NCBI GenBank assembly: GCA_008828725.1
Contig: MEHQ01002840.1
Coordinates: 204,099-268,098 of the forward strand
Reading direction: 5' to 3'
DNA length: 64,000 nucleotides
DNA from: Saccharina japonica
Lineage: Eukaryota > Sar > Phaeophyceae > Laminariales > Laminariaceae
Positions 46,835 to 58,260 of the stretch are shown one piece after another. The notes beneath the pieces are model-generated. The model worked only from the letters and a program-made list of their open reading frames with translations. It did not search any database and was not told where the DNA came from. Positions within the stretch are counted from its first letter, which is position 1; each line of letters begins with the position of its first letter. The position numbers were made by a program, and so were the translations under genes.

Positions 46835-47033
46835 CAGGGGTCCGCATAGAAGTTAGACCTATTTATTTTTTAATTCTGCCGATACCTTTACTGAAAGAAC
46901 GAAGGCAACAAATCACACGCCGTTTGTGTCCAACCGTGCCGTGAGTAAAAATGAAACTTCGCGTTTGCGTTTTTTTTCATGTCTTTTTTGTTTAATATTC
47001 ACCTTCGAAGGCAGATTTCGTGTGGGATTTCAA
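46835..47033. mobile_element. Single arm of the foldback element in copy 5
   Basis: About 199 bp match the left arm of the 776 bp palindrome at 19983. It starts CAGGGGTCCGCATAGAAGTT after TA, keeps AAATCACACGCC and GTGCCGTGAGTAAAAA, and stops at GGCAGATTTCGTGTGGGATT. The second arm is missing. Sequence is diverged (roughly one difference per ten bases), so it is not a recent copy of the one in copy 2. Confidence 0.8.
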
Positions 47034-47054
47034 CCCCCTGACCGGGTAGTGTGG

Positions 47055-47960
47055 ATTCCTACAACCCCCTATTTGTGGGTGTTCACATGTTGTTGTGCTT
47101 GTATCCTGCCCATACCTGGCGAATCGCCTCGAGCCGAGGCCAGGTGGTACATGTCCCATTTCTATTTTCGCCATTCAGCGTCAATTCTTGCTGGTCAACA
47201 GATAAACCTTCGATCCCCGATGCTTCGGCATTCTGTTGGCTGGGGTGAGCGGCAGTGGTCACGAGAGGAGCAGTAATCCCGGTCAGGGGGTTGAAACACA
47301 CGCTCTTTTGTTTGGAGTGAGACATCACAATTCACGACAGCGATGAGCGAGCGATATAGAATATTACGCGGCACTGCACGAAAGGTGTCGAATCAAATCG
47401 ACCTCGATTGGTCTGTGTGTTGTATAAATGCTACACTGCGGACTCAAGGGCTTGCTGCATCCTGTATATCGTAGCATTGGTTGTGTGGGCTAGGAAATTA
47501 AAATTCGTACAACCCCCTATTTGTTTGTGTTCACATGATGTTGTGCTTGTATCCTGCCCATACCTGGCGAATCGCCTCGAGCCGAGACCAGGTGGTACAT
47601 GTCCCATTTTTAGTTCCGCCATTTAGCGCCAATTCTTGCTGGTCCACAGATAAACATCCGATCCCCGATGCTCCGGCATCTTGTCGGCTGGGGTGGGCGG
47701 CAGTAGTCACGAGAAGAGCAGCAATCCTGGTCAGCGGATCGAAACAGGCGCTCTTTTATTCGGAGTGACACATCACAATTTACGACGACGATGACAGAGC
47801 GATATAGAATCAGACGCGACACTGCACGAAAGGTGTCGAATCAAAAGGACCTCGATCATTCTATGTTGTAATTACACCGCGGACTCAATGGCTTGCTACA
47901 TCCTTTATTACGTAGCATTGATTGGTTGTGTGCGCTGTATGTCGTGAACACTTGAAACCG
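47055..47960 (+). repeat. Tandem duplication of ~450 bp inside copy 5
   Basis: The block starting CTACAACCCCCTATTTGTGG (47058) and running through CCTGGCGAATCGCCTCGAGC, GTGAGCGGCAGTGGTCACGA and GACTCAAGGGCTTGCTGCAT is repeated from about 47508. The other units have this block once. The two copies are diverged, so the duplication is old. Noncoding. Confidence 0.75.
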
Positions 47961-50828
47961 CGAGGCATGTCATTGATACAACACGATAGACAATACACAC
48001 ACCACCGATCATCGCGGTTGCTCGGTCACCAAGCTGGGGAAAGGCATGCTGAATCCGCTCGCGCTTGTGATTATCCGTTATCATCGCGGAAGCTACCCAA
48101 CACACTTACGTGTGACATAATTCGTTGCCGAAGCGGACCCAGTCTGGAAGGTTGAAGCTACATTACTTGAACAATGACTATCATTTTTCTTTCCGTTTTG
48201 TTTACCTTTCTGGCGAAGTTTTCGCTCCACACAAGCACTTGGTCCGTCAACCGTCAAGGCTCCGAGACCATCGCCAGCTGGAATGTAGATCGACGGAGCG
48301 AGAGTGCCACCCCCCGGTGCATGCATTAGTTCGACGAATCGCTGTGTCTGAGGGATACTTGGTTGCATTATGGTGGACGAGGCATACCAATATACATATA
48401 CGTATATTTGTCGATGTTCACGTACCGTGGGTGTTATGGTGTTGTGAGCGTGTTGGTGCTACTGCAGTCGCAAATGTTGCATGACGATCGTGGAAGGCTT
48501 TTGCAACTATTTGGGGAGACTGTACAGATCTTCCCCGTCTGTGTTCGTGGTTCTTCGAATGTTTTGTTTACAAATAATTTCGGCGTTCTACGAATTATGA
48601 GGGAGGGGGGGGGGGGGTAATTTAACACCGCAAAGTTTGGAAATGGGCCAATGACCTCTACTGACGCCGAAAGGGCCAGATATACGATATTGAGTGGGTG
48701 GACCCCGGTGATAGAATCTATATTCTTAGCGCGGGCACAGTAGTACGAACGTCTTACACTACGGCAAGACCATAGTCACATGTGAGATCATGGTATGTCG
48801 TACGAGGAGAGTTTGACGTGGTTGAACTTTCTATTTTCGGCAGTATCTATCTGGTGGTATTGTGTTCTATATGTGGCTATCACATATGCACGAGTGGTAC
48901 CCGTCGAGCCTTTGGGGTCGAACAAGGTACCAAGGTTTACTGGTATATATAACCTTGTTGTAATAATAATTGATCCATGCTTTACTATGATCTCCCGTTC
49001 CCTTAAACGATCATCTATGAACAACAATAATACACCGTAATATAATATATGCGAGTATTACAGAGGACTCTGCTACCTATACATAACCTTCCCCCTATAG
49101 GTAGGGCCCTCGCCATTGTACATGCCCTGTAAACGCGGTCACATCAGCCCCCCCCCTACGCAGCATCATCCCAACTACTGTATTTTGACCCGACCCTTCA
49201 AATATTTGGAAATTAAATGACGGGTTATATGTTAAGGAGGGGGGGGTGTGCGTTGCATTAGGTAAAAGTGCCTATCAGGCTCGACAAGCCAGCGGTCACT
49301 ATTGTTTGGGTATACTGCCGTAAATATGTTTGCCCGTTGATGTTGCTGCGAGCCTAGCGTGGATCTTGTGCCTTCCATTTTCACGATTGTTGAAGCATAC
49401 CCAACGACTACTGCTGTGGATTAGAGCATGTGATATAGTCCGCCTGACGCGTTTTGAGGTAGCGGTAGAACCCTAACTTCCTGAAGCTTCGCACTGTGGT
49501 AGCTATGTAGACTAGAGTACTTCACCATTGCCACGATAGGGGGGGGGGGTGTGATGCTATAATTTCCACTACCGCCTTTACCCTACCCGGGTAATCATGT
49601 GGGTCTCTGTACCTCAATCATATGTTACCGTAGTTTCTTCTGTTCGCTGGAGCAGAGTAGCAAACAATCGTATAGCGGTGCATATGGCGAAAGCAGCAAA
49701 TGGCTTAAAAGCGCAAGGTTGGAAACACACAGCGTATTGATAGTGCGCTGAGCGGCTGACACGCAAGGACCGAAAAGCCTCCCCTCCCTTCGGTATCATC
49801 AGCAGTATTTTACATGTGCTGCCCCAATACAGTAAACTACAGTACTACTGCCATGCACGACAACGAGTTCTTACACCCCCTTTTACCAATCATATACATA
49901 TCTGCTCTCTGTCTCCTCGTCCCACGTCTACACAACAGCTCTGAACGGGGCGTTTCCCTACCCCCCCCCCCCCCTATAAATACATTTTATATGTTTAGGT
50001 TGAGTTGGCGTCGGTTGGCAACGACGCTGTACAACACGCCTCTCACTGCGTGGGCTCGACAACCAGGTCTTGTTTTATTGGCGGTCACCCATACTGGTGG
50101 TCTTGTTGGATCCTTTGTGCGGGCTTGATAACCTTATCTCCGCACAAGGGGAATGGTCGTATCACGTAGTGTATAAATGTCTCTGGAAGTGGTCACACCA
50201 GAAATTAAATCAATTCATTAGAGGCTGTTGTCCATATCCAAGTCCGTCTCACGGGCGGTTCTTAGCAGGGTGCAGCTCACCCTCCGTGCGACTCGCCCAA
50301 TACCTCACGGCGCTTCGCGCTTGGTGCAAGCAATGTCTGCCTGATTAGTGAAAACCCAACGTGCTCCGTCCCGGCGTTGCAGGGATGCGAGGGTCTGTGG
50401 CCATATGACTTCGGCCGTGCACGATATGATTACACCCCCCCCCCCCCTCCCTCCATTCATATGACAACAACTCCACACATAATATAGCCATCAGTGTGAC
50501 GAAAGAGAACTCCGGACCTGGCTGGCCAACATCAGCAGGAGAAGCGTATCGACGACCACAGGTCTCCGTTGGGGCGCAGTAGCGGCCCCAAGACAATACG
50601 GGCGACAATCAAACACGGCAGGATGAGGGCCAAGTCGGGGGAGAGGACTAGCTTGGGGGGTTAGATCGGCTGATACACTGGGAGGAGCCGGTTTCGCTGG
50701 ATAATATGATACCTCGGGGATTAATTGTGAATGCAGGTTTTGGGGGGAATATAGCAGGTGTCGGTTTGGGGGGGGGGTACAGTAGTAGTAGTGGTAGTGG
50801 TAGCGTATTAAAATATCTTCGTTTATGT

Positions 50829-51092
50829 CTACCCCACAGCTAGATTTTCATAGAGGTTTCGCTGCAGAGAGGCTTTCAAGGGTGTTGATGGTGTTTCCGA
50901 TGGCGGAGTGACCGTGGCCAGTACGTATATGTAGTGAATAGATATGACTGCTGTGCCTGCGGGCAATCGGAGCAACAATTGTTGTAATTTAACCAGGAAC
51001 AGTTCGATATTGTCAGCCTCTTCGTGGTTCAACGTAGCAACCCATTTATCACGCCATTCGGGGCACACGTACCTCATACACATGTATACCAT
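50829..51092 (-). CDS. Hypothetical short ORF (87 codons)
   Basis: The frame reads YVCPEWRDKWVATLNHEEAD and NIELFLVKLQQLLLRLPAGT, with a plausible helix and no low-complexity bias, and it ends in a Pro/Thr-rich tail. It has no homologue elsewhere in the window. It could be an exon or element fragment. I do not recognise a family, and ORF length alone does not establish a gene. Confidence 0.15.
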   Translation of the reverse strand: MVYMCMRYVCPEWRDKWVATLNHEEADNIELFLVKLQQLLLRLPAGTAVISIHYIYVLATVTPPSETPSTPLKASLQRNLYENLAVG

Positions 51093-51640
51093 GTGTCAAC
51101 ATCGACAATTGATGTTCTGCGTTACTGCTGCAGATAGCGATCAACGGAGATCGGTCATCCCCCCCCGCACTACAACCGCTAACAACACATCGAGATCGCC
51201 GTTTTTAACTTGGAGATAAGCGCACACCTATCTATAGGCGGCGTGGTGTTCAGAACGATCTCCATCAAGGATTCGCGTCGCAGGTGAGAAACGTCGTTCC
51301 AGGCACTGCTTCTTCTTGTTCCGGCGGCTGAAAAGCGCATGGCAGATCTCGGTCCCCATCCTGATAGGTAGTAATTAATGAAAATATTCGCCCCTTCAGA
51401 CGCGCGTTCATGATTATCTCTCGATCTTCATCCGGCTAGCTTTCCCATACGACTGTGGTTCTACGTACGGCGATAGGCAGCAAAGAACCAACGCCTACTC
51501 AGCGTTGAACCTGGCAATCTGTCGTCCGGTCAGCTCGTGAGGAACACGAATCCCCTAAACCATGAAAATCAAATATCTTCAGCTTGTGACAGCGAACGTA
51601 TCACCTTACTCATGGAGATTCGATCCACAGCTGTACAGTA

Positions 51641-51838
51641 CTAAAACCAACCACCCTCCAAATTATGAGTTGGCCGTGATACCGTTGCTTTGAGTGATAA
51701 CGTTGCATCTGGAATGGCTTGTTTTCTTTCGGTTTCGTCTACTACGAGTCCTGTCGTAGTAGTTTCCTTTTTCCAGTCCACGCATTCATCCATTGTTGCA
51801 TGAATCGTACCGGAAGCTTCCATCACTCCCACAAACAT
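51641..51838 (-). CDS. Hypothetical short ORF (65 codons)
   Basis: The frame reads MFVGVMEASGTIHATMDECV and DWKKETTTTGLVVDETERKQ. Composition is protein-like, but there is no recognised family and no neighbouring evidence. It could be part of a larger spliced or broken gene together with the frame at 50829-51092 on the same strand. Confidence 0.15.
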   Translation of the reverse strand: MFVGVMEASGTIHATMDECVDWKKETTTTGLVVDETERKQAIPDATLSLKATVSRPTHNLEGGWF

Positions 51839-52091
51839 AGTTCCAGCTGTATGCTCTAAACTAATGTAGGATCCGTCGGCTTGTCAACCCTCATAAGCAT
51901 ATGTACTCAATGCATCGTATACCCCCCCGCCGTTAACATATAACCCGGCATTCCCTTATCTTTGAAGGGTCGGGTCAGAAACAAATATTGTAGTAGTTGA
52001 GATGATGTCGCTTAGGGGGGGGGCTTCTGTGGCCACATTTACAAGGCATGTACCATGTCGAGGGCCTTGCCTATAGGGGGGAGGTTGTGCA

Positions 52092-53090
52092 CAGTGGGGG
52101 CCTGCTGTTAAGAAACATCACTTTGGCTCCCAGGCTCGAAGTCTTATTTCGTGTGCCCTCACCAGCATCATTCACGGCATTTCATATAGGATGATTCAAA
52201 TTGTTTTCGACTTAAATTGTAGTTTTTCCGGTGTTTCTTATTTCTTATTTACATTTGCCGCGATAACCACATATGACGTTGGTATTGTACAGATCAGCCG
52301 CAACTGACGAGTGCGGTACTACCACACTGCAATACCTTGGATATGAGGGTTCTCTCTTGACCTCCCCGATCAACAACTCTCTACTGTAACTCAGTAAAGC
52401 CTGTCATATACTCTACGTATACCAAGTACCAGCATAGACTAACACTACGCGGATCAACTCGCCACTAACTAAGTTGCAAGCTCCGCGTTGCGGACATTCG
52501 GAGTCAGCGCCCGTCCCGACCTCTTAATCCCCTCCTGTTGCTCAATCTGTAGCAGCACACGCGACCCAACAGTGGCACCCTCATCCGTGATGCACGGCTC
52601 CAACGGAAACTTGAAATGGTTCGTGATTCCATCAGCATGGAGCATGAAGCGGTAGTCATACCCACACCTAGACCTCTGGTGTGCTCTACGTACGTCTTTT
52701 TCTGTTCCTACAAAACCAGGGGACATGTCACTTGTGATGAAAGTGTAAAAATCAAAACTGTCGGGGAAACAATTTAAATGAAGAAACATCATAATTTCGG
52801 CTGTGGTGAGACTTTATTACTTTACTACTTGGTTTACTTTTCTGTACGGTACTTGCACATAGCACAGCTGGAATGTTTTCACGTTTGGCGCTTGTTGTTC
52901 AATGCCACACTCGGGAGCGACCTCATTTCTTAAAGTGGATGGAACGACAATCACTGCTGTTTCTTATGTAGGTTTTTCCTATTTCGTTTCCCGGTTTGAG
53001 CTGTCTTTCTTCCACATAATTTCTTTTTTTTATTCACAATCTCAGCCTCTGTTTCTTGACATAATAATTCTTAAATGCAGGACCCCACTG
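52092..53090. mobile_element. ~1.0 kb TIR element (hAT-like ends) in copy 6
   Basis: Compared with copy 5 (49008-49110, inverted), about 1 kb is inserted between GGAGGTTGTGCA and TTGTTTAGGTAGTAGAGTCC. The ends are inverted repeats: CAGTGGGGGCCTGCTGTTAA at the left and CAGTGGGGTCCTGCATTTAA, reverse-complemented, at the right. The CAGTG terminus fits the hAT YARNG rule. Flanking TTGTGCA and TTGTTTA may be a worn 7-8 bp duplication. The interior holds a 107-codon minus-strand frame. Confidence 0.7.
52469..52792 (-). CDS. Hypothetical ORF (107 aa) carried by the 52092-53090 element
   Basis: Residues read FYTFITSDMSPGFVGTEKDV, RCGYDYRFMLHADGITNHF and GATVGSRVLLQIEQQEGIKR. The composition is balanced and the frame is free of stops. 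It fills a third of the element and has no counterpart in the repeat unit, so it belongs to the insertion. I do not recognise a transposase motif. It may be a partial transposase or a captured host exon. Expression is unknown. Confidence 0.3.
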   Translation of the reverse strand: MMFLHLNCFPDSFDFYTFITSDMSPGFVGTEKDVRRAHQRSRCGYDYRFMLHADGITNHFKFPLEPCITDEGATVGSRVLLQIEQQEGIKRSGRALTPNVRNAELAT

Positions 53091-53587
53091 TTGTTTAGGT
53101 AGTAGAGTCCTCTGTTATGCTTACATATATTATATTACGGTGATGGTATTGTTTCTGGATGATTGTTCAAGGGAACGGAAGGTCATAGTACAACATAGTC
53201 CAATTTATATTGCGGAGCCCTTGTATATACTTTACAGTAGTACCTTGTTGGACCCCAAAGGCTCAACGTTTGCTACTTGTGCACCTTAAACAACCACGTA
53301 AAACCAGGACCACCAGATAGATACTGCCAGACATACAAAGTTCCACCACATCAGACTCTATTCGTACGATATACCAGGACCTCATATTTGAATATGGACT
53401 GACGGTAGAGCAAGACGTTCGCACTGTGTCCGCCCTAAGAATGGCGATTATTTCACAGGGGTGCACCCATCAATTATCGTACATACGGCCCTTTCGGCAT
53501 CAAAAGATGCCATTGGCCCATTACCATAGGTTGACCCCCGGTCCCTCGTAATTCGGAGAACGCGGAAAATATTGGTATACACTACAG

Positions 53588-54808
53588 TAGTGGGGCCTAT
53601 ATAAGGCGGTCTGAATATAGCGGTCGTTCGAGATTAGGCGGTCAAAATCGGCTTGACACGACAGAAGATGCGAAGAGGGCGGCAACCGCCCTATATAGCA
53701 ACCGACCCTATATAAGGCGGTAACAACCCCATTTAGGGCAGCTACCGCCTTATTCAGGGAGGCTACCGCCCTATACACGGCCCATTTTCGCCTCCACATC
53801 AGTATGAAACATCACCCTGGTGCTGCGTTTGGGCGAGATACACCTAATAAGAACAGAAAATCTGGTCCAGGCTGGATTTCTTAGTCCAGCGGGGGTGCTT
53901 TTTACACTACAGTGGAGGACCAGAAGGATGCCATAGAGGCTATGCAACTCGATGCGGTAGATGAGATGACGGAAGCGTTGAAAGGCACTCACGTCAACGA
54001 GGTGAATGCTGAAGATATCGAAGACAGCGATGAGGATGCGACGGGGCACGGGGGCGGTGCCCCCCCGTCCTACGTGGAACGTTCGTCGCACTTCGTTTCT
54101 CTGGAGAGCGCAGCGGAGGTGTGCGGCAATGGCGATGCCTCCTTCTATCTGCAGAAGGCCAGGATGTCGTGCACCAAAGCGTATGCCTCTAAGCCAGTGC
54201 AGCAGGCAGACATGAGGCAATTATGTGAGCCTCAACAAGGCCAGGGGGGGGGGCACAGCGGAGGACTGTAGTGCAGTACAGTAGTCAGACAGTAGCACGG
54301 TGCCGTAGAATAGGTTGGAGCTCTGTTGTGAATGTGTAGCAAAGCAAAGCGTCCTCTCCGTACAACAGTACGGCAGTATATACCTTCTCTGGGTGGAGTT
54401 GTGTCTTCGGCGGGCTCTGTCGCCCGCAGCTCAATTAATATTATACTTCTCAACATGCAAAGTGTGTGTGCACCCGTCTGTTATGCTTGTGCTTTGGTGT
54501 GTATTTGACACCAGACATATGTACTGGGTTCAGCACTGGTACTGCTGCAACGCTGTACCTTCCTTCTCCGAGCACACGTATGATATCCCTCTTCGTGAGG
54601 CCCTCTGGGTCATCTTCTGGGTCAGAGGCACTCTGTGCTGTACCTTAAAAGGCTGTATGCACTCAATAGGGCGGTTACCGCCTTATTGGGATATCACCAA
54701 AAGCCCAATAGGGCGGTCAACCGCCCTATCTCGAATAGGGCGGTCTTTCGAAATAGGGCGGTCAAAAACCTCGGTACACTATACCGCCTTATACAGGCCC
54801 CCCCACTG
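53588..54808. mobile_element. 1.2 kb TIR element with GGGCGGT subterminal repeats in copy 6
   Basis: The insertion lies between GGTATACACTACAG and TACTGTGGTACATTGG, where copy 3 (inverted) is continuous. The left end TAGTGGGGCCTATATAAGG is mirrored by CAGTGGGGGGGCCTGTATAA on the other strand. Both ends carry many ATAGGGCGGT/ACCGCCCTAT repeats (53600-53775 and 54665-54795) in both orientations. The flanking octamers CACTACAG and TACTGTGG differ only by transitions, consistent with a decayed 8 bp target duplication. Terminus and duplication length suit hAT. Confidence 0.75.
53804..54271 (+). pseudogene. Element-borne ORF with NRKSGPGW motif, one in-frame stop
   Basis: The ATG at 53804 opens MKHHPGAAFGRDTPNKNRKS. 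The frame continues GPGWIS, meets TAG at 53882-53884, and resumes SSGGAFYTTVEDQKDAIEAM, an acidic stretch (NAEDIEDSDEDATG) and PPSYVERSSHFVSLESAAE, closing at 54271, for 155 codons in all. It lies between the GGGCGGT-rich ends of the element. Peptides similar to KNRKSGPGWIS...GAFYT occur on the minus strand in the hAT-like element of copy 2 and at the edge of the 15084 insertion. The family is not recognised. It is probably part of a transposon-encoded protein, since it travels with several elements. Confidence 0.45.
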
Positions 54809-57739
54809 TACTGTGGTACATTGGGAGAGCCACAAACAGAGACGGGGATGATCTGTAGAGCTTTTTCTATTAGTTGCAAAAACCTTCCAGGGCCGTCATT
54901 CTACATTTTTCGACTGCAGCAGCACCACAGCCCTCACTACACCATAACACTTACTGTTCGTGCGCTTCGACAAATATACGTACATACCTGGTATGTATAT
55001 TGGTATGCCTCGAAAGCCAGAATTCAACCAAGAACCGTTCAAACGCAGAGCTCCGTCGAACTAACCCATGCGCCGGGGGCAACATCCTCGCTCCTTCGAT
55101 CTGCATTCCAGCTGGCGATGGTCTCGGGGGCTTGTTTGTAGAAAAAACAAGTGCCTGTTGTGTGGAGCGAAAACTTCACCAGAAAAGGTATGCAAAACTA
55201 AAAAAAACGAAAATCATTTTCAAGGAATCAAGCTCCAACCCTCCAGACGGGGTCCGCTTGGGCAACGAAATAATGTTAAAGTAGGTGTGTTCAGTAGCGC
55301 TTCCACGATGGCAGGTATTCACAAGCACGCGCGGTTCAAGCGTGCCTTCCCCTTGAGTGGTGGCCGAGCAACAGCGAGGATTGGTGGTGCATCGTCTATC
55401 GTGTTGTATCAATGGCATACCTCGTGGTTTCAGTTTCGCGAGACATACCGCGCAAACAGCCTATGCTACGCCATACCGCTGTAGAAAGCAAGCCATTGAG
55501 TCCTCCGTGTAGCTACAACACACGGAAAGATCGAGCTCGATGTTATTCGACACATTTCGAGCAATGTGTTGCGCTTCATTTTCGATAGCTCGGTTATCGT
55601 TGCCGTACATTGTGACGTAAATACTCCCAACAAAATAGCGTGTGTTTCAATCCCCTGACCGCGGTTGCTGCTTATCTCTTGACCCTGCTTCTAACCCCAG
55701 TTACCACGCGGCCGGGGCGTCGGGGATCAGACGTTTATATTTGGACCAGCAAGCATTGGCGCTGAATGGCAAAACTACAAATGGGATATGTACCAGCTGG
55801 CCTCGGCTCGAGGCGATTTGCCAGGTATTGGCTGATAAGGGCAGGGTACGAGAACAACAAGCAAGATGTCACACACAAACACGGGACTGTACGGATCCTA
55901 CCTAATTCTCATGTTTACGCAGCTTTGGTTTGTGGGATACATTCGCCACACTTACAGCAGTAAGTGTGTTGCTGAATGATGCGTGTGTTTACTTTGACGA
56001 TATGAACTTCAGTTCAACTGATGGTAAATGGTTGGATTCGAGTCTCTAAACGATTATTATTCTGTTTTTACTAATTATTGGCGATTGCACGATGCGCCCC
56101 CCTGAAAGGTAATAACAACACGACTCCCTCAGGCAACGAAAATACGACAATAGATAGACCCACTACTTAGGGATTTATGTTCAAAAGTTGCTCAATCAGG
56201 TTTGACCAGCGTGTGAGTTTAGTGCAACGATAAACGTAGTCAACCGAATGCAACGTGTAACGCACAGCATGGGGGTAACGTGTACGAAATGCTTTATCGC
56301 GTTTGACCCGCGTGCGATTAATAAGGTGCAACGATAAAGGGGGTGTAAAACAGGTACATACAGCTACTGTAGTAGCCAACAAAAAAATAATAAGAATGCA
56401 CACCACAATTCAATATTCTGAGACAGGCCACTTAAACCTCAATCCCAATAAATCTATTCACAGTACCCTGAATCTCTGAAGGAACCTTGTTCGTAACAAA
56501 CACAGGCGGGTGCAGTATGTCAACATCCTATACGAATAGACTACTGCAGTTCACCTATCGCAAGTTGAAGCAAGGCTTACCCTCCTTATCCCATCTATAC
56601 TTCATCATGTCCACGACTTACTCTTGTTATTGCAAACATTTCGCGTATACAGAGCTCGGCCATATGCGCATGTCCACGTTTCTTTCATCATGCACAGGGG
56701 AATCGGTTTGTATAGAAGATAGAGCCCTGTGGAAATGAGTGGTGAGCCGGCTCCGAAAGAGAGGCCGACAACCGTCATCGTATCTAGCATGTACATTGTC
56801 AGTTACGTTGGAATTCCGTCCCGTGGTGAACTCCTCATTGCATTCTTTCCGTGCAATCGTGATGGATGGTCCATGCCACATAACCAAGTGGCGTTGAGGG
56901 GTAGGCGTGATGCTATAGTACGCGAGGACGGAGGCCTATGTCGTGTGGTATGTTACCGTGCCGTGGGACAAATCCAGCACAGTGTGCCTCGCCTAGTCAA
57001 AACCAAACACCAACACATCACGAGAAAACCGCTAATCTTCTTCTTATATCTATAGTATGTAATCGATCGCAAACATAGCACGAGACAACCAGCAATATTA
57101 CTGACATTTGTCCACTGCCATATATGTATTATTGCCATACCAGGCATAAGTTACTGTCAACCGGTTTTTGCAAGAATTCAGTCTAGCAGAAGAGGCATGC
57201 GAACGCGGCGAGTGAGTGGAAGAAGGGGCGACTAAGGTGTCCCCCTCATAACCATGACGGGTGACGCGCTTGATCAATGGGGATGGTGCTGGTTGTCGGA
57301 GACCCCATTTGGTACACACTCCAAAAGGATCAACCGTGCTGCCGCTGCATGTCGCGAGATCGAATGCATGCATGCTAGAACACAACTACAGTGCATTACA
57401 GGAGTTACACCAACGAACTACCTCTGTCATTCTGCACACGCATACACGGGCAAGACTGTTTTGTCTGCACTTTTTCCCAGCTTAGAATATTTTAGGAGGG
57501 GAACACTGATGCTACCATTACAGGGGGGAGTCACTTTCACTTTATGTCTCTTGTATCAGCAGCTCAAACACACTCGGTTGAGTGACTACCCTATTATGTT
57601 GGAGTTGACCATTAATGCTTTGTGGTTTAGAGGTTTACACCGCCATAGGGGGATATTTGCCCGGCTGCAAACAATTAACAAGTCCAGGTCGGCGTTAGGT
57701 ACATACAAACAACCGATCCAGTCACACTAACGGGGAGAT

Positions 57740-58260
57740 GAAGTTGATGGCACTAGCCCACTGTACTGTAGCACCAGTCGGAAGCTTCCCGTACCACAGC
57801 AACCACTGCTCGGGGACGTTTAAAAGTGGCCGCGAGTTGCGCCAAAATACAGAGTTACATTTTTATTCGGCCGAGGTGGAATTTGAGACCGAACCAGTCC
57901 CAACTTTCTTCGGCCACGAGGTGACACGCTGAAGGGATAAACCCGTCGCATCACATTGTACCTTTAACTCAGGTGGCGCCGTAGGACTAGGCCCAAACAA
58001 ATATGCCTAGACCGACGTGTATCTAAAATACGAAATATATTCCACACCCGGCTCCGACTTCGGTGGCCTACTGGAGTAAAAATAAAGCAAACATTCACAA
58101 GTGTGTCCGATCAAGGTGGAACCAGAGAACAAAACCCGTCTCACTTAGGTATGACGGATGTGGTACACTACACTATGGTAAACGCTGTCACGCGTTGCTC
58201 TGGTCTAGCCAAGGGGGCCGTGCAGGACAAGAACCCGGTGTGCCATATTCTCGGATCGAA
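57740..58260. repeat. Degenerate ~47-50 bp minisatellite, copy 6 (inverted)
   Basis: On the minus strand the units TCCACCTTGATCGG (58122-58109), CCACCGAAGTCGG (58067-58055), CACCTCGTGGCCG (57924-57912) and TCCACCTCGGCCG (57882-57869) are visible in the same order as in copy 5. The GCCCCCTTGGCTAG block at about 58220 replaces the first unit. Confidence 0.5.

Larger units (their letters stand above)
41703..49400 (+). repeat. Large tandem repeat unit, copy 5 (7.7 kb)
   Basis: Landmarks are the head at 41703, ORF-H at 42449, the palindrome centre near 43218, the minisatellite at 44420-45080, ATCAAACGCGTCACCCG near 45500, GTGGGCATGCGCATA near 46060, ACCATCAGTTGACTCG near 46716 and GGCTTTTGCAACTATTTGGG near 48496. 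There is no block Q. A deletion joins TTCAAATATTTGGAAA (49197-49212) to a tail block (GGGTTATATGTTAAGGAGGG), removing the ~700 bp that hold the last two landmarks of copies 1-4. Copy 6 has the same junction. The unit ends near TTCCATTTTC (49373-49382), where copies 1-4 pass into the next head. Confidence 0.85.
49401..51872. other. Non-repeat spacer between inverted copies 5 and 6
   Basis: No similarity to the large unit is visible. It carries several homopolymer runs: G9-10 near 49540, C14 near 49962, C12 near 50437, G9 near 50767 and C8 near 51161. Two short minus-strand frames (50829-51092 and 51641-51838) have protein-like composition but no recognised family. I see no RNA gene that I can support. 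Confidence 0.6.

Noticed and set aside
396-49400. rDNA or IGS array
   Set aside because: No stretch resembles 18S, 5.8S, 28S or 5S rRNA in any unit, and copies diverge far more than rDNA units do.
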